A DNA stretch of 6,331 nt from Nitrospirota bacterium (GTDB taxonomy: Bacteria > Nitrospirota > CAKKRA01 > 9FT-COMBO-42-15). Position 1 is the stretch's first letter. Every line of letters starts with the position of its first letter. The stretch covers positions 1 to 6,331 of the forward strand of contig JACPZJ010000105.1 in assembly GCA_016195585.1 (NCBI GenBank), written 5' to 3'. The notes beneath the pieces are model-generated. The model saw nothing but the letters and a program-made list of their open reading frames with translations. It was not told where the DNA came from and ran no database searches. The position numbers and the translations under genes were made by a program. This document shows, one piece after another, positions 1-6,331 of the stretch.

Positions 1-2678
1 GTTCTGTTATTGTTGTTGGACCTGAATTAAAGCTCCATCAATGCGGTCTGCCAAAGAAGATGGCCCTTGAACTGTTTAAACCATTTATATTCCACAGGCT
101 GGAGGAAAGGGGTTCAGCGACCACCATAAAGAGCGCCAAGAAATTAGTAGATCATGAGAAAAGAGAGGTATGGGATGTGCTTGAAGATGTTATCAGGGAG
201 CATCCTGTCATGCTGAACAGGGCGCCGACCCTTCACAGGCTCGGCATACAGGCATTTGACCCTGTGCTGGTTGAAGGTAAGGCAATAAGGCTTCACCCGC
301 TTGTATGCGCCGCCTTTAATGCTGATTTTGACGGCGACCAGATGGCTGTCCATATGCCGCTTTCTATTGAGGCGCAGATTGAGGTAAGGGTATTGATGAT
401 GTCAATCAATAGCGTCCTTTCCCCTGCCAATGGGAAGCCTATCATGGTTCCTTCACAGGATATGGTATTGGGCTGCTATTATCTAACCAAAGAGAAGAGC
501 GGTGTAAAAGGTGAAGGAAAGGTCTTTTATGATCCGGTAGAGGTGAGGATTGCCTATGATGCTGATGAGGTTGATATCCATGCGAGGGTAAAGGTAAGGA
601 TTGACGGCAAACTGGTTGAGACAACTGTCGGAAGGATCCTTTTTGGCGAGATACTGCCGAAGGGGCTGCCCTTCTCCATGGTAAACAGGGAGATGGTCAA
701 GAAGGAGCTGGCAAAGATAATTGATTACTGCTATCGCGAGGCAGGCCAGAGGGAGACCATTGTATTCCTTGACAAGCTAAAGGAATTGGGTTTCAGATAT
801 GCCACAAAGTCAGGCATATCTATCTGCATAGATGACATGCATATTCCGAATAAGAAGGCTGAGTTGATCAGGGCTGCTGAAAAAGAGGTTATGGAGATTG
901 AAAAGCAGTATGCCGATGGTCTGATAACAAAGGGTGAAAGATACAACAAGGTAATTGACATCTGGGCTCATGTGACCGAGGTGGTTGCTAATGAGATGAT
1001 GAAGGAACTTGGCTCTGAAAAGGGCAGCGGTGAAAAAGGTGATATTGCTGCAAAGGAGAGAAGGGAGTTCAACTCTATCTTTATGATGGCTGATTCGGGT
1101 GCAAGGGGAAGCACACAGCAGATCAGGCAGCTTGGCGGTATGAGGGGCCTGATGGCAAAGCCCTCTGGCGAGATTATAGAGACGCCGATTACTGCAAACT
1201 TTAGAGAGGGGCTTACAGTTCTCCAGTACTTTATCTCCACCCATGGCGCGCGTAAAGGCCTTGCAGATACAGCGCTGAAGACTGCAAACTCAGGGTATCT
1301 TACAAGGAGGCTTGTAGATATTGCACAGAATGTTATTGTTGCAGATAATGACTGCATGTCGGTGGACGGTATTTATGTGACATCGCTGGTAGAGGGCGGT
1401 GAGATTATTGAGCCATTTGAAGAGAGAATACTGGGCAGGGTGGTAGCAGAGGATGTGAAGGATCCATTGACAGGCGAGGTAATATTAAAGGCTTCTGAGG
1501 AGATAAATGAGGCCGTTGTTAAGAAGATAATTGACGCTGGAATTGACAGGGTGAAGATAAGGTCTGTTCTTACCTGCCAGTCAAGACAGGGGATTTGCAT
1601 TAAGTGCTATGGGAGGGACCTTGCGAGGGGCAGGCTTGTAGAAAAGGGCGAGGCAGTCGGGATTATTGCAGCACAGTCAATCGGCGAGCCCGGCACACAG
1701 CTTACCATGAGGACATTCCATATCGGCGGCACTGCAAGCAAGGTTGTTGAACAGACAGTTCTTGAGGCAAAGAACTCAGGCACCCTGAAGTATGTTAATT
1801 TAAATACCGTGAAGAATAAAGATGGTGATATGGTTGCAATGAACCGTAATGGCAGAATAGCAATCTACGATGAGACAGGCAGGGAGAAGGAGAGATACTC
1901 TGTTGTTTATGGCGCAAAGATAAAGGCAGGGGACGGCGGCAGTGTCGCAGCCGGCCAGAAGCTTGTTGAGTGGGATCCATACTCAATGCCGATGATGACT
2001 GAGGCCGGAGGCAGGATTGCCTTTGGTGATATCGCTGACGGCGAGACAATAAAAGAAGAGGTGGATGAGATAACAGGACTTTCAAGAAGGGTGGTTATTG
2101 ATTATCAGGGCACAACATTAAGGCCCCGTATATCAATAAAGGACGAGCACAACAAGACAGTTGCAAGATACCTCCTGCCCATCGGGTCGCATATATTAAT
2201 TGAGAAGGGCGACTATGTATATCCGGGCGATGTGCTTGTAAAGATACCGAGGGAGACTACAAAGACAAAGGATATTACAGGAGGCCTTCCGAGGGTTGCA
2301 GAGCTCTTTGAGGCAAGAAAGCCAAAGGAGCAGGCAGTTATAAGCGAGATTGACGGTACAGTGGAATACGGCGGATTTGTTAAGGGGATGAGGAGGATTC
2401 TGGTGAAAAACGAGATGGGTGATGCAAAGGAATACCTTATCCCAAAAGGGAAGCATGTTAATGTGCATGAGGGCGACTGGGTAATGGCAGGCGAGCCGCT
2501 TATGGACGGTTCTGCAAATCCGCATGATATCCTTGATATCCTCGGGCCAAAGGAACTGCAAAAATATCTCGTTGACGAGGTACAGCAGGTTTACAGGCTG
2601 CAGGGTGTTGCCATAAATGACAAGCATATTGAAATGGCGGCAAGCCTGCTATTGGAAAGCCGATCCTTCTTGGTATAA
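1..2678 (+). CDS. rpoC: RNA polymerase subunit beta', 5'-truncated by window edge and ending early at a frameshift
   Basis: This is the catalytic largest subunit of bacterial RNA polymerase, which forms the active site with beta. The window enters mid-gene: the reading frame is open from base 3, and the first residues (SVIVVGPELKLHQCGLPKK) are the conserved stretch before the active-site domain, so the N-terminal third lies upstream. Visible landmarks are the Mg-binding NADFDGDQ motif (Asp codons at 324, 330, 336), the F-loop (SGARGSTQQIRQLGG, near 1095), and the bridge helix (TALKTANSGYLTRRL, near 1270). Four zinc-site cysteines lie at 1353, 1575, 1596 and 1605, and the trigger-loop start (TMRTFHIGG) is near 1704. 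A roughly 180-residue trigger-loop insertion (SI3-like) fills about 1737-2265 before KDITGGLPRVAELFEARKPKE resumes. After GVAINDKHIE the frame goes wrong: 14 unrelated residues follow, then TAA at 2676. The native C-terminus continues in another frame to 2956. Identification is certain; only the intactness is in doubt. Confidence 0.97.
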   Translation, partial: SVIVVGPELKLHQCGLPKKMALELFKPFIFHRLEERGSATTIKSAKKLVDHEKREVWDVLEDVIREHPVMLNRAPTLHRLGIQAFDPVLVEGKAIRLHPLVCAAFNADFDGDQMAVHMPLSIEAQIEVRVLMMSINSVLSPANGKPIMVPSQDMVLGCYYLTKEKSGVKGEGKVFYDPVEVRIAYDADEVDIHARVKVRIDGKLVETTVGRILFGEILPKGLPFSMVNREMVKKELAKIIDYCYREAGQRETIVFLDKLKELGFRYATKSGISICIDDMHIPNKKAELIRAAEKEVMEIEKQYADGLITKGERYNKVIDIWAHVTEVVANEMMKELGSEKGSGEKGDIAAKERREFNSIFMMADSGARGSTQQIRQLGGMRGLMAKPSGEIIETPITANFREGLTVLQYFISTHGARKGLADTALKTANSGYLTRRLVDIAQNVIVADNDCMSVDGIYVTSLVEGGEIIEPFEERILGRVVAEDVKDPLTGEVILKASEEINEAVVKKIIDAGIDRVKIRSVLTCQSRQGICIKCYGRDLARGRLVEKGEAVGIIAAQSIGEPGTQLTMRTFHIGGTASKVVEQTVLEAKNSGTLKYVNLNTVKNKDGDMVAMNRNGRIAIYDETGREKERYSVVYGAKIKAGDGGSVAAGQKLVEWDPYSMPMMTEAGGRIAFGDIADGETIKEEVDEITGLSRRVVIDYQGTTLRPRISIKDEHNKTVARYLLPIGSHILIEKGDYVYPGDVLVKIPRETTKTKDITGGLPRVAELFEARKPKEQAVISEIDGTVEYGGFVKGMRRILVKNEMGDAKEYLIPKGKHVNVHEGDWVMAGEPLMDGSANPHDILDILGPKELQKYLVDEVQQVYRLQGVAINDKHIEMAASLLLESRSFLV
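2628..2641 (+). other. Deletion/frameshift junction in rpoC
   Basis: Upstream of this point the peptide follows the family up to NDKHIE. Downstream the family pattern resumes only at the GGKPAIGKPILLGIT block. Relatives have about 40 residues between these points, including the well conserved segment after HIE (VIVRQMLRK in E. coli). A net loss of 3n+1 bases, about 120-130 nt, explains both the missing residues and the change of frame. The exact breakpoint lies between about 2631 and 2638 and cannot be fixed without an intact relative. Confidence 0.85.
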
Positions 2679-2956
2679 CAAAGGGAGCCCTTACAACTGA
2701 CAGCTTTATATCCGCTGCATCATTCCAGGAGACTACAAGGGTCTTAACAGAGGCGGCTATCAGCGGTAAGATAGATTATCTTGTCGGTTTAAAGGAGAAT
2801 GTGATTATTGGAAGGCCTATACCTGCCGGGACAGGCTTTGTAGAATATAAAGACAGCTATGTAAAGTTGAAGAGGGAGGAAAAGATACAGGAAGAGGCAG
2901 AGACAGAGGAAGGACACGAGGTTTTGTTAAATAAGGCAGGAGAGGAGGTTAGTTAA
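2633..2956 (+). pseudogene. rpoC: Out-of-frame 3' end of rpoC (beta' C-terminal clamp and switch region)
   Basis: Read in the frame of base 2633, this stretch gives NGGKPAIGKPILLGITKG, followed by the hallmark beta' C-terminal block DSFISAASFQETTRVLTEAA, then LVGLKENVIIGRPIPAGTGF. It ends in an acidic tail (EEKIQEEAETEEGHE) and a TAA at 2954-2956. In the family this part forms the C-terminal clamp base with a switch segment and the contact surface for omega, and it cannot be dispensed with. It lies two positions out of register with the upstream rpoC frame. No plausible independent start exists: an in-frame TGA lies at 2630, the first in-frame GTG is about 170 nt further on, inside conserved sequence, and no ribosome binding site is visible. 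Conservation of the peptide argues that the break is recent or artefactual. It is marked as a broken piece of rpoC rather than a separate gene. Confidence 0.93.
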
Positions 2957-2978
2957 TCCTGCAGAAAATAATCCTGTG

Positions 2979-3003
2979 GCGCCCCGCGTTTCCGGCGGGG
3001 CGC
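2979..3003 (+). terminator. GC-rich hairpin downstream of rpoC, possible terminator without a U-tract
   Basis: The arms GCGCCCCGC (2979-2987) and GCGGGGCGC (2995-3003) are perfectly complementary over 9 bp around a 7-nt loop, starting 22 nt after the rpoC stop. The stem is all G-C and should be very stable. The following bases (TCCAAATAAGG) contain no run of T, so this is not a canonical intrinsic terminator. It may attenuate or end the rpoBC transcript, or protect its 3' end. Its place between a stop codon and a new promoter favours a role at the 3' end. Confidence 0.5.
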
Positions 3004-3085
3004 TCCAAATAAGGTTGAGGGGATACTCCCTTGCAAGCCGGTCGGATTACCTTTAAAAGATTTCTTTGATTCTAAGAGAAAATTC

Positions 3086-3114
3086 TTGACAAGTTACTGA
3101 TTTTTTAATATAAT
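3086..3114 (+). promoter_or_regulatory. Sigma70-type promoter for the rpsL-rpsG-fusA(-tuf) operon
   Basis: TTGACA at 3086-3091 and TATAAT at 3109-3114 are separated by exactly 17 bases, so both hexamers and the spacer match the housekeeping consensus perfectly. The 30 bases upstream (about 3053-3085) are A/T-rich and could act as an UP element. Transcription would start around 3120-3122, leaving a leader of about 70 nt before rpsL. Function is inferred, but a full match in an intergenic gap upstream of ribosomal genes is strong evidence. Confidence 0.88.
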
Positions 3115-3178
3115 GCACAGGTTTTGTTCAGTAAATGTAACAGATTGCGGTTTTTGCCAAAATTTGCGATATTTTTAT

Positions 3179-3184
3179 AAGGAG
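3179..3184 (+). promoter_or_regulatory. Ribosome binding site of rpsL, supporting the GTG start
   Basis: AAGGAG lies 6 nt before the GTG at 3191. It fixes this GTG as the start, and the resulting N-terminus (MPTISQLIKKG) aligns without gap with the usual S12 start. No in-frame ATG fits the family length. Confidence 0.88.
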
Positions 3185-3190
3185 TAGATA

Positions 3191-3562
3191 GTGCCAACAA
3201 TAAGCCAACTGATTAAAAAAGGCAGAAAGCAGATTGAGAACAGGACAAAGAGCCCTGCATTGATGAACTGTCCCCAGAGGCGCGGTGTATGCGTAAGGGT
3301 ATATACAACCACGCCAAAGAAGCCTAACTCTGCCCTGAGAAAGGTTGCGAGGGTCAGGCTTACAAACGGTATAGAGGTTACCTCTTATATACCCGGTGTC
3401 GGCCATAATCTGCAGGAGCATTCAATAGTCGTTGTCAGGGGCGGCAGGGTCAAGGATCTGCCGGGTGTGAGGTATCACATAGTAAGGGGTGTGCTTGATA
3501 CCCTCGGTGTGGCTGATAGAAAACAGGGGAGATCTAAATACGGGGCAAAGAGGCCAAAATAA
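3191..3562 (+). CDS. rpsL: 30S ribosomal protein S12
   Basis: S12 sits at the interface side of the small subunit beside the decoding centre and influences accuracy of tRNA selection. The protein is 123 residues, the normal family length, with a GTG start. Visible hallmarks are the cysteines of CPQRRGVC (27 and 34), the loop TTTPKKPNSALRK with Lys43 and Lys44, GHNLQEHS, and GGRVKDLPGVRYH with Lys88 and Asp89. Position 89 is the aspartate that RimO methylthiolates in E. coli. The lysines whose replacement classically gives streptomycin resistance are in their wild-type state, so the sequence gives no sign of such resistance. It is the first gene after the consensus promoter at 3086-3114, and rpsG follows after 10 nt. 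Identification is unambiguous. Confidence 0.98.
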   Translation: MPTISQLIKKGRKQIENRTKSPALMNCPQRRGVCVRVYTTTPKKPNSALRKVARVRLTNGIEVTSYIPGVGHNLQEHSIVVVRGGRVKDLPGVRYHIVRGVLDTLGVADRKQGRSKYGAKRPK

Positions 3563-3572
3563 GGATTGAGAT

Positions 3573-4043
3573 ATGTCAAGAAAAAAAGTTGCTGTAAAAA
3601 GAGAGATACTGCCTGATCCAAAATTTAATAACAGGCTCGTTGCCAAGTTTGTCAATGCTATTATGAAAGAGGGTAAGAAGAGCCTCGCAGAGTCTGTATG
3701 CTACAAGGCATTTGATTTTATAAAGGAAAAGACAGGAAATGACCCCCTGAAGGTTTTTAAGGCTGCTGTTGAAAACGCCAAGCCTGTTGTTGAGGTCAAG
3801 TCAAGGAGGGTTGGCGGCGCATCTTATCAGGTGCCTGTGGATATAAGACCGGCAAGGAGGACTGCGCTTGCATTAAGATGGATCACCAGTTATGCGCGTG
3901 AGAGGGAAGGTAAGACAATGTGGGAGAGGGTTGCGGCAGAACTGATGGATGCAGCAAATAATACAGGCGGTTCAGTAAAGAAGAAAGAGGATGTACACAG
4001 GATGGCAGAGGCTAATAAGGCCTTTGCGCATTTCAGGTGGTAA
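3573..4043 (+). CDS. rpsG: 30S ribosomal protein S7
   Basis: S7 is a primary 16S rRNA binding protein that nucleates assembly of the 30S head and lies near the E site. The protein has the usual 156 residues. It shows the basic N-terminus (MSRKKVAVKREILPDP), the helix FVNAIMKEGKKSLAE (27-41), and the beta-ribbon segment RRVGGASYQVPVDIRPARR (78-96). WITSYARER follows at 103-111, and the C-terminal helix with VHRMAEANKAFAHFRW ends the protein. The ribosome binding site AAGGA (3561-3565) overlaps the rpsL stop codon and sits 7 nt before ATG. Translation of the two genes is therefore probably coupled. In E. coli S7 represses its own operon through a spacer of roughly 100 nt at this place; that spacer is absent here. 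Confidence 0.98.
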   Translation: MSRKKVAVKREILPDPKFNNRLVAKFVNAIMKEGKKSLAESVCYKAFDFIKEKTGNDPLKVFKAAVENAKPVVEVKSRRVGGASYQVPVDIRPARRTALALRWITSYAREREGKTMWERVAAELMDAANNTGGSVKKKEDVHRMAEANKAFAHFRW

Positions 4044-4085
4044 AAAGTAATTTCAATTATTTAATTGTGGATGGTTTTTTAGATT
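4044..4085 (+). promoter_or_regulatory. rpsG-fusA spacer with weak ribosome binding site and small inverted repeat
   Basis: This 42-nt A/T-rich gap contains a perfect inverted repeat, CAATTA (4054-4059) and TAATTG (4062-4067), with a 2-nt centre. The only Shine-Dalgarno-like string is GGATGG (4069-4074), 11 nt before the fusA ATG, which is weaker and further away than the sites of rpsL, rpsG and tuf. An in-frame TAG at 4080-4082 rules out any upstream extension of fusA. No promoter-like hexamer pair is seen. Confidence 0.5.
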
Positions 4086-6182
4086 ATGCCAAGACAGATA
4101 CCATTAGATAAGACAAGAAATATAGGTATAATGGCGCATATAGACGCCGGCAAGACAACTACAACAGAGAGGATTCTCTATTATACCGGTGTTTCATATA
4201 AGATGGGCGAGGTCCATGAAGGCACTGCTGTAATGGACTGGATGCCGCAGGAGCAGGAGAGGGGCATTACAATCACTGCTGCTGCAACAACCTGTTTCTG
4301 GAAGAATCACAGGGTTAATATTATAGATACGCCCGGCCATGTGGACTTTACTATTGAGGTGGAGCGTTCTTTGAGGGTTTTGGATGGCGCTGTTGCTGTC
4401 TTTGATTCTGTAAATGGCGTGGAGCCTCAGTCCGAGACTGTTTGGAGGCAGGCAGACAAATACCATGTCCCGAGAATCGCCTTTATGAATAAGATGGACA
4501 GAATCGGCGCAGACTTCTTTTTTAGTGTAAAGTCAATGGTGGATCGGCTCGGGGCGAGGCCTGTGCCAATCCAGCTTCCAATAGGAAAGGAAAACGGCTT
4601 CAGGGGGAGCATAGATGTGGTGAGGATGAAGGCAATCCTTTTTGATGACGAAACGCTCGGCGCAAAATATGTTGAAGAAGATATCCCTGCTGATCTTCTT
4701 CCGCAGGCAAAGGAATACCGCGAGAAGATGATAGAGGCCATTGCAGACTTTGATGAGGGTGTAATGGAAAAATATTTGGGCGGCAAGGAGATAAAGGAAG
4801 AGGAGATAATGGCTGCCATAAGAAAGGCAACAATACAGATGGGGATAACCCCTGTAATCTGCGGCTCTGCCTTTAAGAACAAGGGTGTTCAGTTGCTTCT
4901 GGATGCAGTTGTTGACTATCTTCCTGCCCCAACAGATATTTCCTCTGCAAAGGGGATTGATCCTGATGACGGCAAGGAGATAGAAAGAAAACCAAATGAT
5001 GATGAGCCTTTCTCTGCCCTTGCTTTTAAGATCATGTCTGATCCCTATGTCGGGCAGCTCACATTTCTCAGGGTCTATTCAGGCGTATTAAATGCAGGGT
5101 CATATGTATATAATTCAACAAAGGACACAAAGGAGCGGATTGGAAGACTACTCAAGATGCACGCAAACAAGAGGGAGGAGATAAAAGAGGTCTATTCAGG
5201 CGAGATAGCCGCGGCAGTGGGGCTTAAGAGCACTACAACTGGTGATACCCTCTGCGATGAAGAGAAGCCGATACTTCTTGAGGTAATGGAATTTCCAAAT
5301 CCTGTTATGTCTCTTGCAATTGAACCCAAGACAAAACAGGATCAGGAGAGGCTTGGCATTTCACTGCAAAAACTATCACAGGAGGACCCGTCATTAAGGG
5401 TCTCAACTGATGTTGAAACAGGACAGACGATCCTCTCAGGGATGGGCGAGCTTCATCTTGAGATTATTGTTGACAGATTAAGGCGTGAGTTTAAGGTTGA
5501 TGCCAATGTCGGCAAGCCGCAGGTTGCTTACAGGGAGACCGTAAAGACAAAGACAACATCAGAGGGTAAATTCATACGTCAGTCAGGCGGCCGCGGCCAG
5601 TATGGTCATGTCAAGCTGGAGATGGAGCCGAATGAGACTGGCAAGGGCTTTGAATTTGTAAATAAGATTGTCGGCGGTTCTGTTCCAAAGGAATATATAC
5701 CGGCAGTGGAGAAAGGCCTGAAGGAGGCAGTTGAGACCGGCGTCCTTGCAGGCTATCCTGTTGTTGATGTAAAGATTACGCTATATGATGGTTCATACCA
5801 TGATGTGGATTCGTCTGAAATGGCCTTTAAGATCGCAGCATCCATGGGTTTTAAAGAGGGTATGAGGAATGCTACCCCGATTCTTCTGGAACCGATTATG
5901 TTTCTTGAGGTGATTGTGCCGGAGGAATATATGGGTGATGTTATTGGCGATATAAATTCCAGAAGGGGAAAGATTAACGATATGAAACCGAGGGGCACGG
6001 CGCAGGTAATATCTTCGCGGGTTCCTCTGTCAGAGATGTTTGGTTATGCAACAGACCTGAGATCTAAAACTCAGGGAAGAGGCATCTTTACCTTGCAGTT
6101 CTCACATTATGAAGAGATACCGAAGAATATATCAGATGAAATAGTTGCAAAGGTAAAGGGCGAGGTAGCAGCAAAGAAGTGA
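4086..6182 (+). CDS. fusA: Translation elongation factor G (EF-G)
   Basis: EF-G is the cytosolic GTPase that drives translocation of tRNA and mRNA and, with RRF, splits ribosomes. The 698-residue product has the full domain set. Its G-motifs are AHIDAGKT (17-24), RGITI (59-63), DTPGH with the catalytic His85 (81-85), NKMD (135-138) and GSA (260-262). The G' insert follows NKMD, domain II is around 300-400 (SDPYVGQLTF from 318), and domain III starts near PVMSLAIEPKT (406). Domain IV carries SGGRGQYGH and the tip loop YHDVDSSE, with His572 as the decoding-centre finger. Domain V includes FLEVIVPEEYMGDVIGDI and RRGKI. The ATG is fixed by an in-frame stop just upstream. Complete motifs and the position between rpsG and tuf mark it as the main EF-G, not an EF-G2 paralogue or a TetM-type protection protein. 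Confidence 0.98.
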   Translation: MPRQIPLDKTRNIGIMAHIDAGKTTTTERILYYTGVSYKMGEVHEGTAVMDWMPQEQERGITITAAATTCFWKNHRVNIIDTPGHVDFTIEVERSLRVLDGAVAVFDSVNGVEPQSETVWRQADKYHVPRIAFMNKMDRIGADFFFSVKSMVDRLGARPVPIQLPIGKENGFRGSIDVVRMKAILFDDETLGAKYVEEDIPADLLPQAKEYREKMIEAIADFDEGVMEKYLGGKEIKEEEIMAAIRKATIQMGITPVICGSAFKNKGVQLLLDAVVDYLPAPTDISSAKGIDPDDGKEIERKPNDDEPFSALAFKIMSDPYVGQLTFLRVYSGVLNAGSYVYNSTKDTKERIGRLLKMHANKREEIKEVYSGEIAAAVGLKSTTTGDTLCDEEKPILLEVMEFPNPVMSLAIEPKTKQDQERLGISLQKLSQEDPSLRVSTDVETGQTILSGMGELHLEIIVDRLRREFKVDANVGKPQVAYRETVKTKTTSEGKFIRQSGGRGQYGHVKLEMEPNETGKGFEFVNKIVGGSVPKEYIPAVEKGLKEAVETGVLAGYPVVDVKITLYDGSYHDVDSSEMAFKIAASMGFKEGMRNATPILLEPIMFLEVIVPEEYMGDVIGDINSRRGKINDMKPRGTAQVISSRVPLSEMFGYATDLRSKTQGRGIFTLQFSHYEEIPKNISDEIVAKVKGEVAAKK

Positions 6183-6189
6183 TGAGTGC

Positions 6190-6196
6190 AAGGAGG
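6190..6196 (+). promoter_or_regulatory. Ribosome binding site of tuf
   Basis: AAGGAGG lies 8 nt before the ATG at 6205 and is the strongest such site in the window. This fits the very high EF-Tu synthesis expected relative to the genes upstream. It lies wholly in the 22-nt gap after the fusA TGA. Confidence 0.88.
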
Positions 6197-6204
6197 TATT
6201 AGAA

Positions 6205-6331
6205 ATGTCCAAGGCCAAATTTGAGCGTACGAAGCCGCATGTTAATGTAGGCACTATAGGTCATGTTGATCACGGTAAGACGACCTTGACAGCAGCGATA
6301 ACCAAGGTACTGGCAGCGCGCAAGCTTGCCA
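6205..6331 (+). CDS. tuf: Translation elongation factor Tu (EF-Tu), 3'-truncated by window edge
   Basis: EF-Tu is the GTPase that brings aminoacyl-tRNA to the ribosomal A site. Only 42 codons plus one base are present, roughly a tenth of the usual ~395-residue protein. The start MSKAKFERTKPHVNVGTIGH is typical of the family, and the P-loop GHVDHGKT is at residues 19-26, with the histidine pair that distinguishes EF-Tu from EF-G (AHIDAGKT). It lies 22 nt after fusA on the same strand and probably shares its transcript. Many bacteria have a second tuf copy; whether this one does cannot be seen here. Confidence 0.97.
   Translation, partial: MSKAKFERTKPHVNVGTIGHVDHGKTTLTAAITKVLAARKLA

Noticed and set aside
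810..1244. Antisense open frame of 144 codons within rpoC
   Set aside because: It lies wholly opposite strongly conserved beta' sequence, its predicted peptide is low in recognisable motifs, and there is no supporting ribosome binding site. It is a shadow frame.
1737..2265. The long insertion in the rpoC trigger loop as a foreign domain or intein
   Set aside because: It is in frame, lacks intein splice motifs, and aligns by eye with the SI3-type beta' insertion of many Gram-negative bacteria.
2600..2700. Programmed ribosomal frameshift joining the two rpoC frames
   Set aside because: No slippery heptamer or following structure is evident at 2628-2640, and a shift would still leave about 40 conserved residues missing.
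1..2956. Naturally split rpoC with a separately translated C-terminal subunit
   Set aside because: Known splits of this gene (for example rpoC1/rpoC2 in cyanobacteria) are elsewhere and leave each part with a start codon and ribosome binding site. The 3' piece here has neither, and conserved sequence is lost at the junction.
3013..3032. Small hairpin around GAGGGGATACTCCCTT between the rpoC hairpin and the promoter
   Set aside because: Only four Watson-Crick pairs and one G-U pair around a 6-nt loop, too weak to call.
3145..3176. Imperfect direct repeat (TTGCGGTTTTT and TTGCGATATTTTT) in the rpsL leader
   Set aside because: The match is short and A/T-rich with mismatches, and is compatible with chance.
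4427..4882. Antisense open frame of 151 codons within fusA
   Set aside because: It is fully contained in the EF-G G domain on the other strand and resembles no known family. It is a consequence of codon bias in fusA.

Overview
This is a housekeeping segment of a bacterial chromosome. It carries the 3' part of rpoC (RNA polymerase beta'), then the 'str' cluster rpsL (S12), rpsG (S7), fusA (EF-G), and the first 42 codons of tuf (EF-Tu). All genes are on the + strand. I see no mobile element, CRISPR array, tRNA or rRNA gene, and no candidate for an undescribed system.

Organism: the beta' chain carries a long insertion in the trigger loop, of the kind found in Proteobacteria and several other Gram-negative lineages and absent from Firmicutes and Actinobacteria. 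Base composition looks intermediate (mid to high 40s % GC by eye). AGG (Arg) and ATA (Ile) codons are common even in the ribosomal protein genes, which argues against an enteric bacterium. A Nitrospirota- or Desulfobacterota-like lineage, or a related uncultured one, is a guess rather than a demonstrated assignment.

Layout: 1-2956 is rpoC, entered mid-gene and broken near 2631-2638. There about 40 normally conserved codons are missing and the frame shifts, so the last ~105 codons are out of frame. 2957-3190 is the only substantial non-coding stretch (234 nt). It holds a GC-rich hairpin, then a perfect-consensus sigma70-type promoter (TTGACA, 17 nt, TATAAT) and a ~70-nt leader. 3191-6182 holds rpsL, rpsG and fusA with gaps of 10 and 42 nt. 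tuf starts at 6205 after a 22-nt gap with a strong ribosome binding site and runs off the window.

Together: S12 and S7 are 30S proteins of the decoding centre and the head. EF-G drives translocation and EF-Tu delivers aminoacyl-tRNA, so the promoter at 3086-3114 probably feeds one transcript for translation components, separate from the rpoBC transcript. The one real anomaly is the rpoC lesion. In an essential single-copy gene, an assembly or consensus error or a collapsed strain variant is more likely than a living truncated polymerase.
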